DNA of 64,000 bases. It comes from Actinomycetes bacterium. Its GTDB lineage: Bacteria > Actinomycetota > Actinomycetes > Mycobacteriales > Cryptosporangiaceae. The notes beneath the pieces were generated by a model, which was not told the origin of the DNA, searched no databases, and saw nothing but the letters and a program-made list of their open reading frames with translations. Shown here piece after piece: positions 54,401 through 61,277 of this stretch (position 1 is the stretch's first letter; every line of letters starts with the position of its first letter). Location of the stretch: assembly GCA_025963185.1 (NCBI GenBank), contig JAOPVE010000472.1:1-64000 (forward strand), written 5' to 3'. Both the position numbers and the translations under genes were made by a program.

Positions 54401-55176
54401 CCACGAGTACGGCGAACGCGTACGAGCTGAACCACTCGAACGCGGGCGGCTGGTCCGTCGGCAAGAACGTGGCCGGCACCTACACGTCGTTCAGCTCCGT
54501 CGCCGAGGGGTCCTGCCTGGCCGCGAACACCTGGACCAAGATCTCGATGCTCGTGCAGTCCAACCTGGTCAGGGCCTACTGCAACACCTCGACCGGGCTC
54601 GTTCCGGCCGCCTCCTGGTACACCGACGCCGGATCGACGTTCGCGTCCGGATCCGCGACGATCATGAACCACGCGCTGGTGGCCGGACAGAACTGGTGGG
54701 TCGACGACGTGACGGTCCGGCGGCTCGTCGATGCCGAGCCCGTCGTGGCGATGGCCCCGAGGACGTTCGCCGATCCGCTGGACGACTGGACGATCGTCAA
54801 CAGCCACGACGCGAACCTGAGCTTCACGACCACCAACCCCGACCTGCACGACAACGACAGTTCGCGGGCGACGCGCAGCACGACGTCGTCGGTGAACATC
54901 ATCTGGTACCGGCCGGGGATCACGGGCTACCGAATGGTGATCGACCACTGGGTCAGCGAGACGGTGACCAATCCGACGTTCGCGTATTCGGTGGACGGGT
55001 CCTCGTGGGGTGCCATCGCGGGCGCTCCGCTGAATCTCGGCGGCGCGAGCTGGCTGCGGTACGAGTATCGGTGGATCGGGCTCCCGGCGGGCACGAACTA
55101 CATCCGCATCACGCTGAACGGCACGGCGGGACAGATCTGGGCGCAGCAATTGTCGAGAGCCGAGTTCTACTACTGA
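48439..55176 (+). CDS. giant secreted DUF2341-LamG modular protein
   Basis: A 2,245-residue exported protein. The N-terminus has a membrane helix (LLLTVVLSISLLTAMPG) followed by SAIFSDTQSVPGNSLTS, a SipW-type cleavage context. Four DUF2341 plus LamG modules begin at residues 215, 560, 1244 and 1585; each starts W-Y-x-x-x-W-x-Y-R-K and has YLYYGN, then a jelly-roll with FDGTNDY and SVDEVRI-type strands. Residues about 40-190 and 905-1100 hold another repeated beta domain (VQSG, ELREGSRVQSG). The last 330 residues are a further beta-rich region without LPXTG or a membrane helix, so it is not sortase-anchored. LamG folds bind glycans or proteins, so an adhesin or matrix role is likely. ATG 48439 is chosen; GTG 48427 is possible. 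Confidence 0.88.
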   Translation: MRSRSPFLTGPGEGPIRLLLTVVLSISLLTAMPGISAIFSDTQSVPGNSLTSSCFSASVNTVQSGTATNTANGTQTVTITSVDTTKAFLQFTSSSNLNRPVGSSIGGRIATATTIQFIRSTDEVTPATITIRWTVTEYTCGVRVQRGSTTQTAATTNVGITPVASRNQAFFTWSKVTDASATDYDASVQTAASLASPTNLQFRSETGAGITAPGWYNTSWSYRKLVTVDSTKVGTGGVSGFPVLVSVTDPDLVSATGKVQSTGNDILFTDSDGTTKLSHEIESFNNTTGTLVAWVKLPTVPSTADTLFYLYYGNGAAASQQNVAGVFTDAGVWHLNQTPSTSLTDSSPNGNTGTPQNMAAGAQVSGLAGGSLTLDGTNDYISTTSAYTMATMTDVTVEGWVKTTTTAGTKVVGFENAQTGTGATHADLQLWLGTDGKPRFGNYTGSLAEVAASSVAVNDGIWHYLVGTRNSGTNMLTLYVDGTSQGTSATSGRDTYSGYLRIGSYSNSAWASGANGYFAGSVDEVRVKGTFHDAAWITTNYNSIKNPSTFLSWGNEDARWYNTSWMYRKRITIDNTKVDADLTNFPVEVSLTDADLPNHALASGNDILFTASDGMTKLDHEIETYTSATGALTAWVEVPTVYDAVNSFFWMYYGNPAAASQQNATGVWNSQSAWHLDETPAATLADSSSSANNGTPQSMAAGAQSAGVAGGSLTFDGTNDYASTTSSFTMSSMTTYTLEAWFKTTSTGGYKFLGFEDTQTGTAATTGDRQFWVGTDGKVRFGACLSACGTYVGVASSAAVNDGNWHQIAVYRAGGTPYSVYVDGVLQGTGSSATVASYTGYLRMGSYRNAGANWTNAATGYFNGSVDEVRLSPATARAPEWIKAEYKNISSPATFYSVTAEQRRTGLPATIYWEVVEFTNAADVWVQHGTTSLASGSASVAATIASVDLTRTFAQVSFSSSGSSVAIGRRLLRAQLTSATALTITRDVTGDAIETIDYQVVELREGSRVQSGLSTFANATATAAPAMTSPLDTTRASVLTSTQNGAGSSGGSGAYVTDDIVGVSSFSIAVTNSTTITLTRANTSGISYAVWFVVEWGGPRTFSSAYAFRRALSVTTTTAAPTGYTLSVTFDHASLVAAGDSLASGDDVRIARWTGSAWTELDRVVDDASSWNANTTKVWFASQAAIAASTTDQSYYAFYGNPSATSPPASQGNVYLLADGFESGAVTTNWAQQTQAAGTLRSDWYNANWSYRKTITIDHTQVSSTLTNFPVGVSLTSDANIGAAARADGFDVMFTSSDGLTAIPYERETFSIAGSAATLLMWVKLPSISNTVDTTFFLYYGNSSATDQSLQNGGPTAVWDANFAAVYHLNEATAAGTYADSTSNARNGTFNGTGNIVRTTGQLGGAQSFDGVNDKVDASDFADNITALTVTAWAKKSANTNDDALVGKSTTSNTPTSWSLDTNTTTAQGQVNTGSVTSASDGTVGTGTWNRFAMTFGGSSLRMYLNLSAGTATATGGATIAHTATPVRLGSMQTNGNYYQGELDEVRISTVARSTAWLQAEYYNQMSGSTFLSAGTETASTISTWYSTSWNYRKQITIDHTQVPSTLTNFPVGVSIASDANIGANARADGYDVVFTSSDGLTAIPYERETFSVASGNATLMMWVKLPSISNTVDTTFYLYYGNASATDQSLQNGGPTAVWDANFAAVYHLNEASAAGTYVDSTSNGRNGTFNGTGGLVRGTGRLGGAQLFDGTNDNVDVSDFADNITTLTVSAWINKTTVNSQDVAVSKSNTANTPSSWDIETDSTTPWGGVNAGGVQYVSDGTASASTWSKLTMTFSSSTVATRFNGNSGSSQASSGATVSNNAYPVRIGSMNGTGNRFKGYIDEVRISTTARSAAWLTAEYDNQMSGSTFLTVAAQEVAVTANPFTIATDQVHSGTYSLKAATNIGGDDWLVANGLSTETGLRIDGYWRASNPTTLGASMGVRAGSTSTANAYELNHSNAGGWSVGKNVAGTYTSFSSVAEGSCLAANTWTKISMLVQSNLVRAYCNTSTGLVPAASWYTDAGSTFASGSATIMNHALVAGQNWWVDDVTVRRLVDAEPVVAMAPRTFADPLDDWTIVNSHDANLSFTTTNPDLHDNDSSRATRSTTSSVNIIWYRPGITGYRMVIDHWVSETVTNPTFAYSVDGSSWGAIAGAPLNLGGASWLRYEYRWIGLPAGTNYIRITLNGTAGQIWAQQLSRAEFYY
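52168..54190 (+). repeat. tandem near-identical DUF2341-LamG modules 3 and 4
   Basis: Two consecutive units of about 1.02 kb, the second starting at 53191. Long stretches match at DNA level, for example around the segment encoding DQSLQNGGPTAVWDANFAAVYHLNEA. Modules 1 and 2 (from 49081 and 50116) are clearly more diverged. This points to a recent duplication and a hotspot for recombination. Confidence 0.8.
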
Positions 55177-55663
55177 TAGCGCGGCGCCTGGCTGGCGGGG
55201 GACCGTGGCAGCGGACGACGCTGCCGCCGGCCGGAAACGAATCCGCCGACGGCAGCGCCCGGCTTCGGGCGGGCACGAATCCTGCGCTGAATTAATTGCG
55301 GTCCTGGCCCCACACCGGTGTCCGCCTTGCGCGGCAATGCTCCGCCCGGCAGGAAAAACCTATCAGGACCGTGGCCGCGGGGAGCGTTTATCCCGCGTCC
55401 GCTAGGGCCCTTTTTCACGCCGGGAAATCAGGGCACTGAAGCACGTCAGCGGCTATTTACCGCGTTCGGCGGCGGCCGGAAAGGGGGCGGCACGGACCGC
55501 GGTCTGACCGAACGGCTGACCGACTCCGGCCGGATGGCGCCCGGAGGCCACACCGTACGGCCGTGTCTCGAAGTAAGCACTGTAAGTAATCATAAAGCTA
55601 CCCACAGTGATTACCAGTACAGCCGCCGTGCCCCAGGATGGGCCGTCACGCAAGGAGACACGG
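55177..55663. other. 487-bp intergenic region before the Tad operon
   Basis: No credible gene. The last 100 bp are much more AT-rich than the surroundings (about 55565-55620) and probably hold the promoter of the pilus operon. A GGGCCC followed by TTTTT near 55405 has no real stem-loop. No copy of the 50-bp repeat is present. Confidence 0.6.
55586..55614. promoter_or_regulatory. spaced inverted repeat upstream of flp
   Basis: GTAATCA (55586-55592) and TGATTAC (55608-55614) are exact reverse complements with 15 nt between, 22 bp centre to centre, about two helical turns. It sits in an AT-rich island 50 bp before the flp start. Candidate binding site for a dimeric regulator. Confidence 0.45.
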
Positions 55664-55861
55664 ATGCTCAACCTCGTCATCGGCTACCTCGCCACCAGCG
55701 CCTCGCGGATCGCCCGGCGCGACGGCTCGGACAACGGTGCGACCGCCGTGGAGTACGGCCTGATGATCGCGCTGGTCGCGGCCGTGATCGTCGTCGCCGT
55801 CACCGCGCTCGGCGGCACCCTGTCAGGGATCTTCAACTCGGTCGTGGGCGCCATCAGCTGA
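55664..55861 (+). CDS. flp: Flp/Fap-type pilin
   Basis: A 65-residue prepilin. The class III processing site is NGATAVEYGL: cleavage after Gly leaves ATAVEY with the conserved Glu+5 and Tyr+6, followed by the hydrophobic helix GLMIALVAAVIVVAVTALGG and a short tail. ATG 55664 has an AAGGAG site 7 nt upstream. It is the structural subunit of the pilus built by the following genes. A prepilin peptidase (TadV/CpaA) is needed but is not in the window. Confidence 0.92.
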   Translation: MLNLVIGYLATSASRIARRDGSDNGATAVEYGLMIALVAAVIVVAVTALGGTLSGIFNSVVGAIS

Positions 55862-55991
55862 CGGACCGCCGTGCGCTCGCCGCGGCCACCGGGTCTCGGC
55901 GAGCGCGGTCACGTGCTGAGCGGTCAGATCCGGTCCGGACGTGCCGATAGGACACGCGCAACCGCCCCGCACCGGACAGGAGACCGCCCCG

Positions 55992-56828
55992 ATGACCCGC
56001 CGCATCGCGCCCATCCTGCTGGCGATACTGCTCGCGGGGCTCGGCACGGTCGCGGTACTCGCCTACGTCAAGGGCGCCGACGCTCGCGCGCTCGCCGGGA
56101 AGAAGGCCGTCACCGTCGTGGTGGCAGCCAAGCTGATCCCCGCCGGCACCCCAGCCGGGCAGGTGCGGGACGGCGGGTTCACCGCGCGGGTGCAGATGCC
56201 GGCCGGGACCATCCCGGCCGGGACCCTCGGCGAGATCCCCGCCAGCCTCGACAGCCTCGTCACGACCGCCGACATCCAGGCCCAGCAGCTGCTGGTCAAG
56301 GGCATGTTCGGCGTCGAGAAGCAGGCCGTCGCCGGGCTGCCGGTGCCCGAGGGGAAGATCGCGGTCAGCGTCCAGCTCCAGACGTCCGCGACCGTGGCCG
56401 GGTACGTCGTGCCCGGCTCGCAGATCGCGGTCTTCGACACGTTCAACCGGATGGAGGGCAAGACCGCCAAGGTGCCCGCCGGGGACGGGATCACGCAGCG
56501 GCACGAGTACGTCCAGGCCACCCGGGTGCTCCTGGCGAAGGCGCTGGTCGTGGCGATCGGATCCAACGGGACCGACGGCACCACCCAGGCGCCCGCGCCG
56601 GATCCGGCACCGAGCCCGTCGGCCGCTGCGGGCGGTGCCGCCGGATCGTCCGGTGCCGCGCCCACGCAGTCCACCGGGATGCTCATGGTCACGCTCGCCG
56701 TCAGCCAGTCCGAGGCCGAGCGGCTGATTCAGGGTGCCCAGACCGGGACGCTCTACCTTGGCCTGCTCAACGACACGTCCGTGGTCAAGCCCGGCCCCGG
56801 CGTCGACAACGACTCGATGTTCCCGTGA
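55992..56828 (+). CDS. cpaB: Flp pilus assembly protein CpaB/RcpC
   Basis: A 278-residue protein with an N-terminal membrane helix (residues 6-26), a SAF domain (about 40-105: VTVVVAAKLIPAGTPAGQVRDGG... PAGTIPAGTLGEIPA), and a CpaB/RcpC C-terminal region (VSVQLQTSATVAGYVVPGSQIAVFDT). An Ala/Pro/Ser-rich insert lies near residues 200-225. It resides outside the membrane facing the wall, probably guiding the pilus. ATG 55992 follows GGAGACCGCCCCG. Its stop overlaps the tadZ start by 4 nt. Confidence 0.88.
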   Translation: MTRRIAPILLAILLAGLGTVAVLAYVKGADARALAGKKAVTVVVAAKLIPAGTPAGQVRDGGFTARVQMPAGTIPAGTLGEIPASLDSLVTTADIQAQQLLVKGMFGVEKQAVAGLPVPEGKIAVSVQLQTSATVAGYVVPGSQIAVFDTFNRMEGKTAKVPAGDGITQRHEYVQATRVLLAKALVVAIGSNGTDGTTQAPAPDPAPSPSAAAGGAAGSSGAAPTQSTGMLMVTLAVSQSEAERLIQGAQTGTLYLGLLNDTSVVKPGPGVDNDSMFP

Positions 56829-58021
56829 CCCTGGTCTACGAGCGCCGCGGGTCGGCGGCACAACAGCTCGCCGACATCCTCGGACCGGCCACCCGCGTCG
56901 TCGGCAGCCTCGACGAGCTGTCCGCGCTGCTGGCCGGCAACCCCGAGGAACTGCTCGTCGTGCTCGGTGCCGGTACCGACCTGGCGGACGCCGTTCGCTT
57001 CGCCGTCGCGCACCGGATCACCCACCCGGCGCTCGGCGTCGTGCTGCTGCGCGAGGAAGTCGACGCCACGGTGCTCGCCGAGGCGCTGCGCGCCGGGATC
57101 CGCGAGGTGGTGGCGAGCGCGGAGATGCTGACGGTCCGGGCGGCCTGCGAACGGTCCCTCGCGCTGTCCCGGCTGCTCGCGAAGCCGACCTGGGCCAGCG
57201 TGCCCGAGCCGGAGGCCACGGCCCCCGAGGGCGGCGAGGCCAAGATCGTCACGGTCTTCGCGCCGAAGGGCGGGTGCGGCAAGACCACGCTCGCCACCAA
57301 CCTCGCCGTCGCGCTGTCGGCTGGCGGCGCGCACCGGGTCTGCCTCGTGGACCTCGACCTGGCGTTCGGCGACGTGGCGATCATGCTCCAGCTTCCCCCC
57401 GACCGGAACATCGGCGAGGCCGTGTCGATCGTGGACCGGCTCGACGAGACGGCCGTGCGCTCGATGCTGACCCGGTACCGGCCCGGCGTCGACACCCTGC
57501 TCGCGCCCCCGACCCCGGCCGACGGCGAGAAGGTCACCCGCGGGGTCGTCACCGAGGTACTGCGGATCGCCCGCTCGATGTTCGACTACATCGTCATCGA
57601 CACCGCACCCGCGTTCAACGAGCAGGTGCTCGCCGCCCTCGACGCCTCGCACAAGTACGTGCTGCTCGCCGCCCCCGACATCCCCACGCTGAAGAACCTG
57701 CGGGTGGCACTCGACACCTTCGACCTGCTCGGCTTCCCCGCCGACCGGCGGCTCGTCGTGCTCAACCGGGCCGACGCCAAGGTGGGCCTGACGGCGGCCG
57801 ACATCGCGCGGATCCTGCGCACGCCGATCGCCGCCAACATCCCGTCGAGCCGGGACGTGCCCGTCTCGATCAACCGTGGCGTGCCGATCGTCGCGGACCA
57901 GCCGAACCACCCGGTCGCCAAGGCCGTGCGCGACTTCGCGCAGGTCAGCCTGTTGCGGGAGCCCGCCACGGCCGCCCGCACCCCCGGCCGCCGCCTGTTC
58001 GGGCCGAGGAAGCAGAAGTGA
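56825..58021 (+). CDS. tadZ: Tad pilus localisation ATPase TadZ/CpaE
   Basis: A 398-residue MinD/ParA-like protein. Residues 1-125 form a receiver-like domain lacking clear phosphorylation residues, followed by a deviant Walker A APKGGCGKTTLATNLA, DLDLAFGDVAIML (Walker A') and YIVIDTAPAFNE (Walker B). TadZ marks the cell site where the pilus machine assembles. GTG 56825 overlaps the cpaB stop; its own stop overlaps the tadA start by 4 nt. Confidence 0.9.
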   Translation: MTLVYERRGSAAQQLADILGPATRVVGSLDELSALLAGNPEELLVVLGAGTDLADAVRFAVAHRITHPALGVVLLREEVDATVLAEALRAGIREVVASAEMLTVRAACERSLALSRLLAKPTWASVPEPEATAPEGGEAKIVTVFAPKGGCGKTTLATNLAVALSAGGAHRVCLVDLDLAFGDVAIMLQLPPDRNIGEAVSIVDRLDETAVRSMLTRYRPGVDTLLAPPTPADGEKVTRGVVTEVLRIARSMFDYIVIDTAPAFNEQVLAALDASHKYVLLAAPDIPTLKNLRVALDTFDLLGFPADRRLVVLNRADAKVGLTAADIARILRTPIAANIPSSRDVPVSINRGVPIVADQPNHPVAKAVRDFAQVSLLREPATAARTPGRRLFGPRKQK

Positions 58022-59397
58022 ACCTCGCCGACCGGATCGCCCAGCGCCGGCCCGCCGATCCGCCGCCCGCCGAGGCCCCCGCGCGCCAGACCGCGAGTGA
58101 GCCCGCGCGCCGGGCCACCGATCCGCTCGCGCCGATCCGCAGGCGCGTACACGCCGAGCTGATGGGGGTGCTCGGGTCGCAGCTGCACCACGATCCGGCC
58201 GAGGAGGACGAGTTCGAGGAGCGGGTGCGGACCGCGCTGTCCGAGGTCCTGGCCAGGGAGGAAGCGCCCCTCACGGCGGCCGACCGGGCCAAGGTGGCCG
58301 CCGACGTGGCCGACGAGGTGCTCGGGCACGGGCCGATCGAGCCGCTGCTGCGCGATCCCGAGGTCAGCGAGATCATGGTCAACGGCCCGCGGCGGATCTT
58401 CGTGGAGCGCAAGGGCAAGCTCACGATGGTCGACGCCGAGTTCGTCGACGAGAACCACCTGCGCAGGGTCATCGACAAGATCGTGTCGCGGATCGGCCGC
58501 CGGGTGGACGAGGCCAGCCCCATGGTCGACGCGCGGCTGCCCGACGGGAGCCGGGTCAACGCCGTGGTCCCGCCGATCGCGCTGGACGGGTCGTCGCTGA
58601 CGATCCGGAAGTTCTCCGAGGATCCGCTGACCGTCGAGGACCTGATCACGTTCGGCACCCTCACCAGGGCGACGGCGGACCTGCTCGACGCGTGCGTCCG
58701 GGGCAGGCTGAACATCGTCGTGTCCGGGGGCACCGGATCCGGCAAGACGACGACCTTGAACGTGCTCTCCCGGTTCATCCCGTCCGACGAGCGGATCGTC
58801 ACCATCGAGGACGCCGCCGAACTCCAGCTCGGGCAGGACCACGTGCTGCGGCTGGAGTCGCGCCCGGCCAATGCCGAGGGGCGCGGCGCGATCACGATCC
58901 GGGACCTGGTGCGGAACTCGCTGCGGATGCGCCCCGACCGGATCGTCGTCGGGGAGGTCCGCGACGGGGCCGCGCTCGACATGTTGCAGGCGATGAACAC
59001 CGGCCACGACGGATCCCTCACCACGGCCCACGCGAACACCCCCCGGGACTGCCTGGCCCGGCTGGAGACGATGGTGCTCATGGCCGGCATGGACCTGCCG
59101 GTGCGCGCGATCCGCGAGCAGGTCGCCTCGGCGGTGGACCTGATCATCCAGGTCGCCAGGCTCAAGGACGGCAGCCGCAAGATCACGCACGTCACCGAGG
59201 TGGCCGGCATGGAGGGTGACATCGTCACGCTCCAGGACCTGTTCGTCTTCGACTACAAGGCCGGCCAGGACGCGCTGGGCCGCTTCCAGGGCACCCTCGT
59301 CTCGACCGGCCTGCGGCCGCGGTTCCTGGAGAAGATCGGGGACGTCGGGGTGACCGTGCCGTCCGAGGTGTTCTCCTTCCCCGGGGACGTCCGGTGA
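58018..59397 (+). CDS. tadA: Tad pilus assembly ATPase TadA/CpaF
   Basis: A 459-residue secretion ATPase that powers pilus extension (and probably retraction). It has the N-terminal domain with GPIEPLLRDPEVSEIMVNGP, Walker A GGTGSGKTTTLNVL, an Asp box TIEDAAELQL, Walker B RMRPDRIVVGEVRDGAALDML, and a His box TGHDGSLTTAHANTPRD. All catalytic motifs are intact. The first 50 residues are a Pro/Arg-rich leader. It is coupled on both sides by 4-nt overlaps. Confidence 0.94.
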   Translation: MNLADRIAQRRPADPPPAEAPARQTASEPARRATDPLAPIRRRVHAELMGVLGSQLHHDPAEEDEFEERVRTALSEVLAREEAPLTAADRAKVAADVADEVLGHGPIEPLLRDPEVSEIMVNGPRRIFVERKGKLTMVDAEFVDENHLRRVIDKIVSRIGRRVDEASPMVDARLPDGSRVNAVVPPIALDGSSLTIRKFSEDPLTVEDLITFGTLTRATADLLDACVRGRLNIVVSGGTGSGKTTTLNVLSRFIPSDERIVTIEDAAELQLGQDHVLRLESRPANAEGRGAITIRDLVRNSLRMRPDRIVVGEVRDGAALDMLQAMNTGHDGSLTTAHANTPRDCLARLETMVLMAGMDLPVRAIREQVASAVDLIIQVARLKDGSRKITHVTEVAGMEGDIVTLQDLFVFDYKAGQDALGRFQGTLVSTGLRPRFLEKIGDVGVTVPSEVFSFPGDVR

Positions 59398-61277
59398 GAG
59401 CCCGCCTCGCGATCCTGGCCGGGCTCGCGCTGGCCCTCGCTCCCGCGGCCGCGCAGGCAGCCCCGGCCGCCGACCTGGCCGTCAGCGGGGTCCGCTCGCA
59501 GGCCGGATCGGTGAGCTTCCTGGTCTCGGCCCGCGGACTCCCGGCCGGGGCCTCGCTGGCCGACGCGCGGCTGACCGTCCGCGCCGGGACCGTCGACCTG
59601 CCCACCCGGATCGGCACCGCCGAGCCCGCCATCCGGACCGTCCTCGTCGTGGTCGACACCAGCGGATCCATGGCCGGTACCCGGATCGCGGCCGCCCGCT
59701 CAGCAGCCACCGCCTACGGCCGGACCCTGCCCGCCGACGTCCGGATCGGCCTGGTCACGGTCGCCGACCACGCCACGACAGCGCTCGCCCCCACCACGGA
59801 CCGGTCCGCGTTCGCGGCCGCGGTCGGCAGGCTCACCGCCGCCGGGGGCACCGCGCTCTACGACGGGGTCGCCCAGGCCGCCCGCCTGCTCGGGACGGCC
59901 GGGCTCGCCCAGACCCGGCTGCTCGTGCTCTCGGACGGGGCGGACACCTCGTCCCGGACCGGCGCCGGCGGGGCGCTCGCCGAGCTACTCGCCGCCGGGG
60001 CGCCCGCCGACGTGGTGGGTTTCCAGATGCAGCCGGGCGCGCAGGTCAAGGAGCTGGCCGAGGGGTCCGGGGGCCGCCTGTTCTCGGCCGGGGACGCAAC
60101 GGCGCTCGCCGACGCGTTCCGGTTCGCCGCCGGATCCTTCACCGCCCCGGTCCGGATCACGGCCAGTGTGCCCGCCGCCCTCGACGGCCGGACCCTGGCG
60201 ATCAGCGTCCAGGCCAACCTCGCGGGCCGGACCGTCACCGCCCAGACTCCGCCCGCCCACCTCACCGGCGAGCGGATCGACGCCGCACCCCGGCCCGCGA
60301 TCGTTCGGACGCCGCCCGGCTGGCAGGTCAGGGCGGTCGGCCTGCTGGTGTTCAGCGGGCTGTTCCTGCTGCTCGCGGTGGGCCTGCGCCCGGCGCTCGC
60401 CCGAGTACACCAGCGCCGCCGACTCGGCGAGATCGGCCGCTTCACCGTCGCCGCCAGCGGCACCACGGGCGGCGGACGCGGCCCGGTCGTCCGGAGCGCC
60501 CTGCAGCTCAGCGAGCGGATCATCACCAAGCGCGGCAGCGGCGACCGGACCGCGGCCGAACTGGACCGGGCCGGACTCACCCTGCGCCCGCACGAGTGGC
60601 TGGTCCTGCGGGCCGTCGCCGCCGCCGCGGGCGCACTGCTCGGCGTGCTGGCCGGAGCCGGGATCGGGCTGCTCGTGGGCGCGGCCGGCGGCTGGCTCGC
60701 CACCCGCTTCTACCGGACCCAGCGCACCGCCCGCCGGGCCAAGAAGTTCGGCGCCCAGCTCCCGGACGCGCTCCAGCTCGTCGTCGGATCCCTGCAGTCC
60801 GGCTTCTCGCTGTCCCAGGCCATGAGCACGGTCGTGCGGGACACCCCGGATCCGCTCGGCCCCGAGCTCGGCCGCGCGCTGGCGAGCACCCGGCTCGGCG
60901 GCACCCTCGAAGACGGCCTCGACGCGGTCGCCGAGCGCGTCGGCAGCCAGGACCTGGGCTGGGCCGTGATGACGATCCGGATCCAGCGGGAGGTCGGCGG
61001 CAACCTCGCCGAAGTGCTGGAGACCGCCGTGGTCACCATGCGCGAGCGCGAGGGGCTGCGGCGGCACGTGCGGGCGCTGTCCGCCGAGGGCCGGCTCTCG
61101 GCGTACGTGCTCACGGCCATGCCGATCGGGGTGGCGGGCTGGATGTTCATGATCCGCCGGGAGTACCTGGCGCCGCTGTACACGACCGGCCTCGGGATCG
61201 TCATGCTCGTCGCGTCCGTCGTCATGGTGTGCTTCGGCGCCTGGTGGATGAGCAAGCTGGTCAAGGTGGACGTCTGA
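59394..61277 (+). CDS. tadB: TadB platform protein fused to an N-terminal von Willebrand A domain
   Basis: A 627-residue protein. Residues 1-23 are a Sec signal peptide. Residues about 80-260 form a VWA domain with a complete MIDAS: DTSGSM (DxSxS), the Thr in GGTALYDGV and the Asp in VLSDGADTSS. A membrane helix (about 315-338), a cytoplasmic linker, two more helices (about 400-440) and the T2SSF/GspF domain (about 455-590: QLVVGSLQSGFSLSQAMSTVV and IQREVGGNLAEVL) follow, then two C-terminal helices. The T2SSF part is the inner-membrane platform; the VWA part faces outward and could bind a metal-dependent ligand or the pilin. VWA-TadB fusions occur in actinobacteria; function untested as far as I know. 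Confidence 0.9.
   Translation: MRARLAILAGLALALAPAAAQAAPAADLAVSGVRSQAGSVSFLVSARGLPAGASLADARLTVRAGTVDLPTRIGTAEPAIRTVLVVVDTSGSMAGTRIAAARSAATAYGRTLPADVRIGLVTVADHATTALAPTTDRSAFAAAVGRLTAAGGTALYDGVAQAARLLGTAGLAQTRLLVLSDGADTSSRTGAGGALAELLAAGAPADVVGFQMQPGAQVKELAEGSGGRLFSAGDATALADAFRFAAGSFTAPVRITASVPAALDGRTLAISVQANLAGRTVTAQTPPAHLTGERIDAAPRPAIVRTPPGWQVRAVGLLVFSGLFLLLAVGLRPALARVHQRRRLGEIGRFTVAASGTTGGGRGPVVRSALQLSERIITKRGSGDRTAAELDRAGLTLRPHEWLVLRAVAAAAGALLGVLAGAGIGLLVGAAGGWLATRFYRTQRTARRAKKFGAQLPDALQLVVGSLQSGFSLSQAMSTVVRDTPDPLGPELGRALASTRLGGTLEDGLDAVAERVGSQDLGWAVMTIRIQREVGGNLAEVLETAVVTMREREGLRRHVRALSAEGRLSAYVLTAMPIGVAGWMFMIRREYLAPLYTTGLGIVMLVASVVMVCFGAWWMSKLVKVDV

Noticed and set aside
51859-55149. 1,096-residue minus-strand open frame
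   Set aside because: Antisense shadow of the giant gene; repetitive RDRR/VHLVRR composition mirrors the LamG repeats.
55400-55412. GGGCCC followed by TTTTT as an intrinsic terminator
   Set aside because: The palindrome has no loop and no extended stem, so no real hairpin forms.
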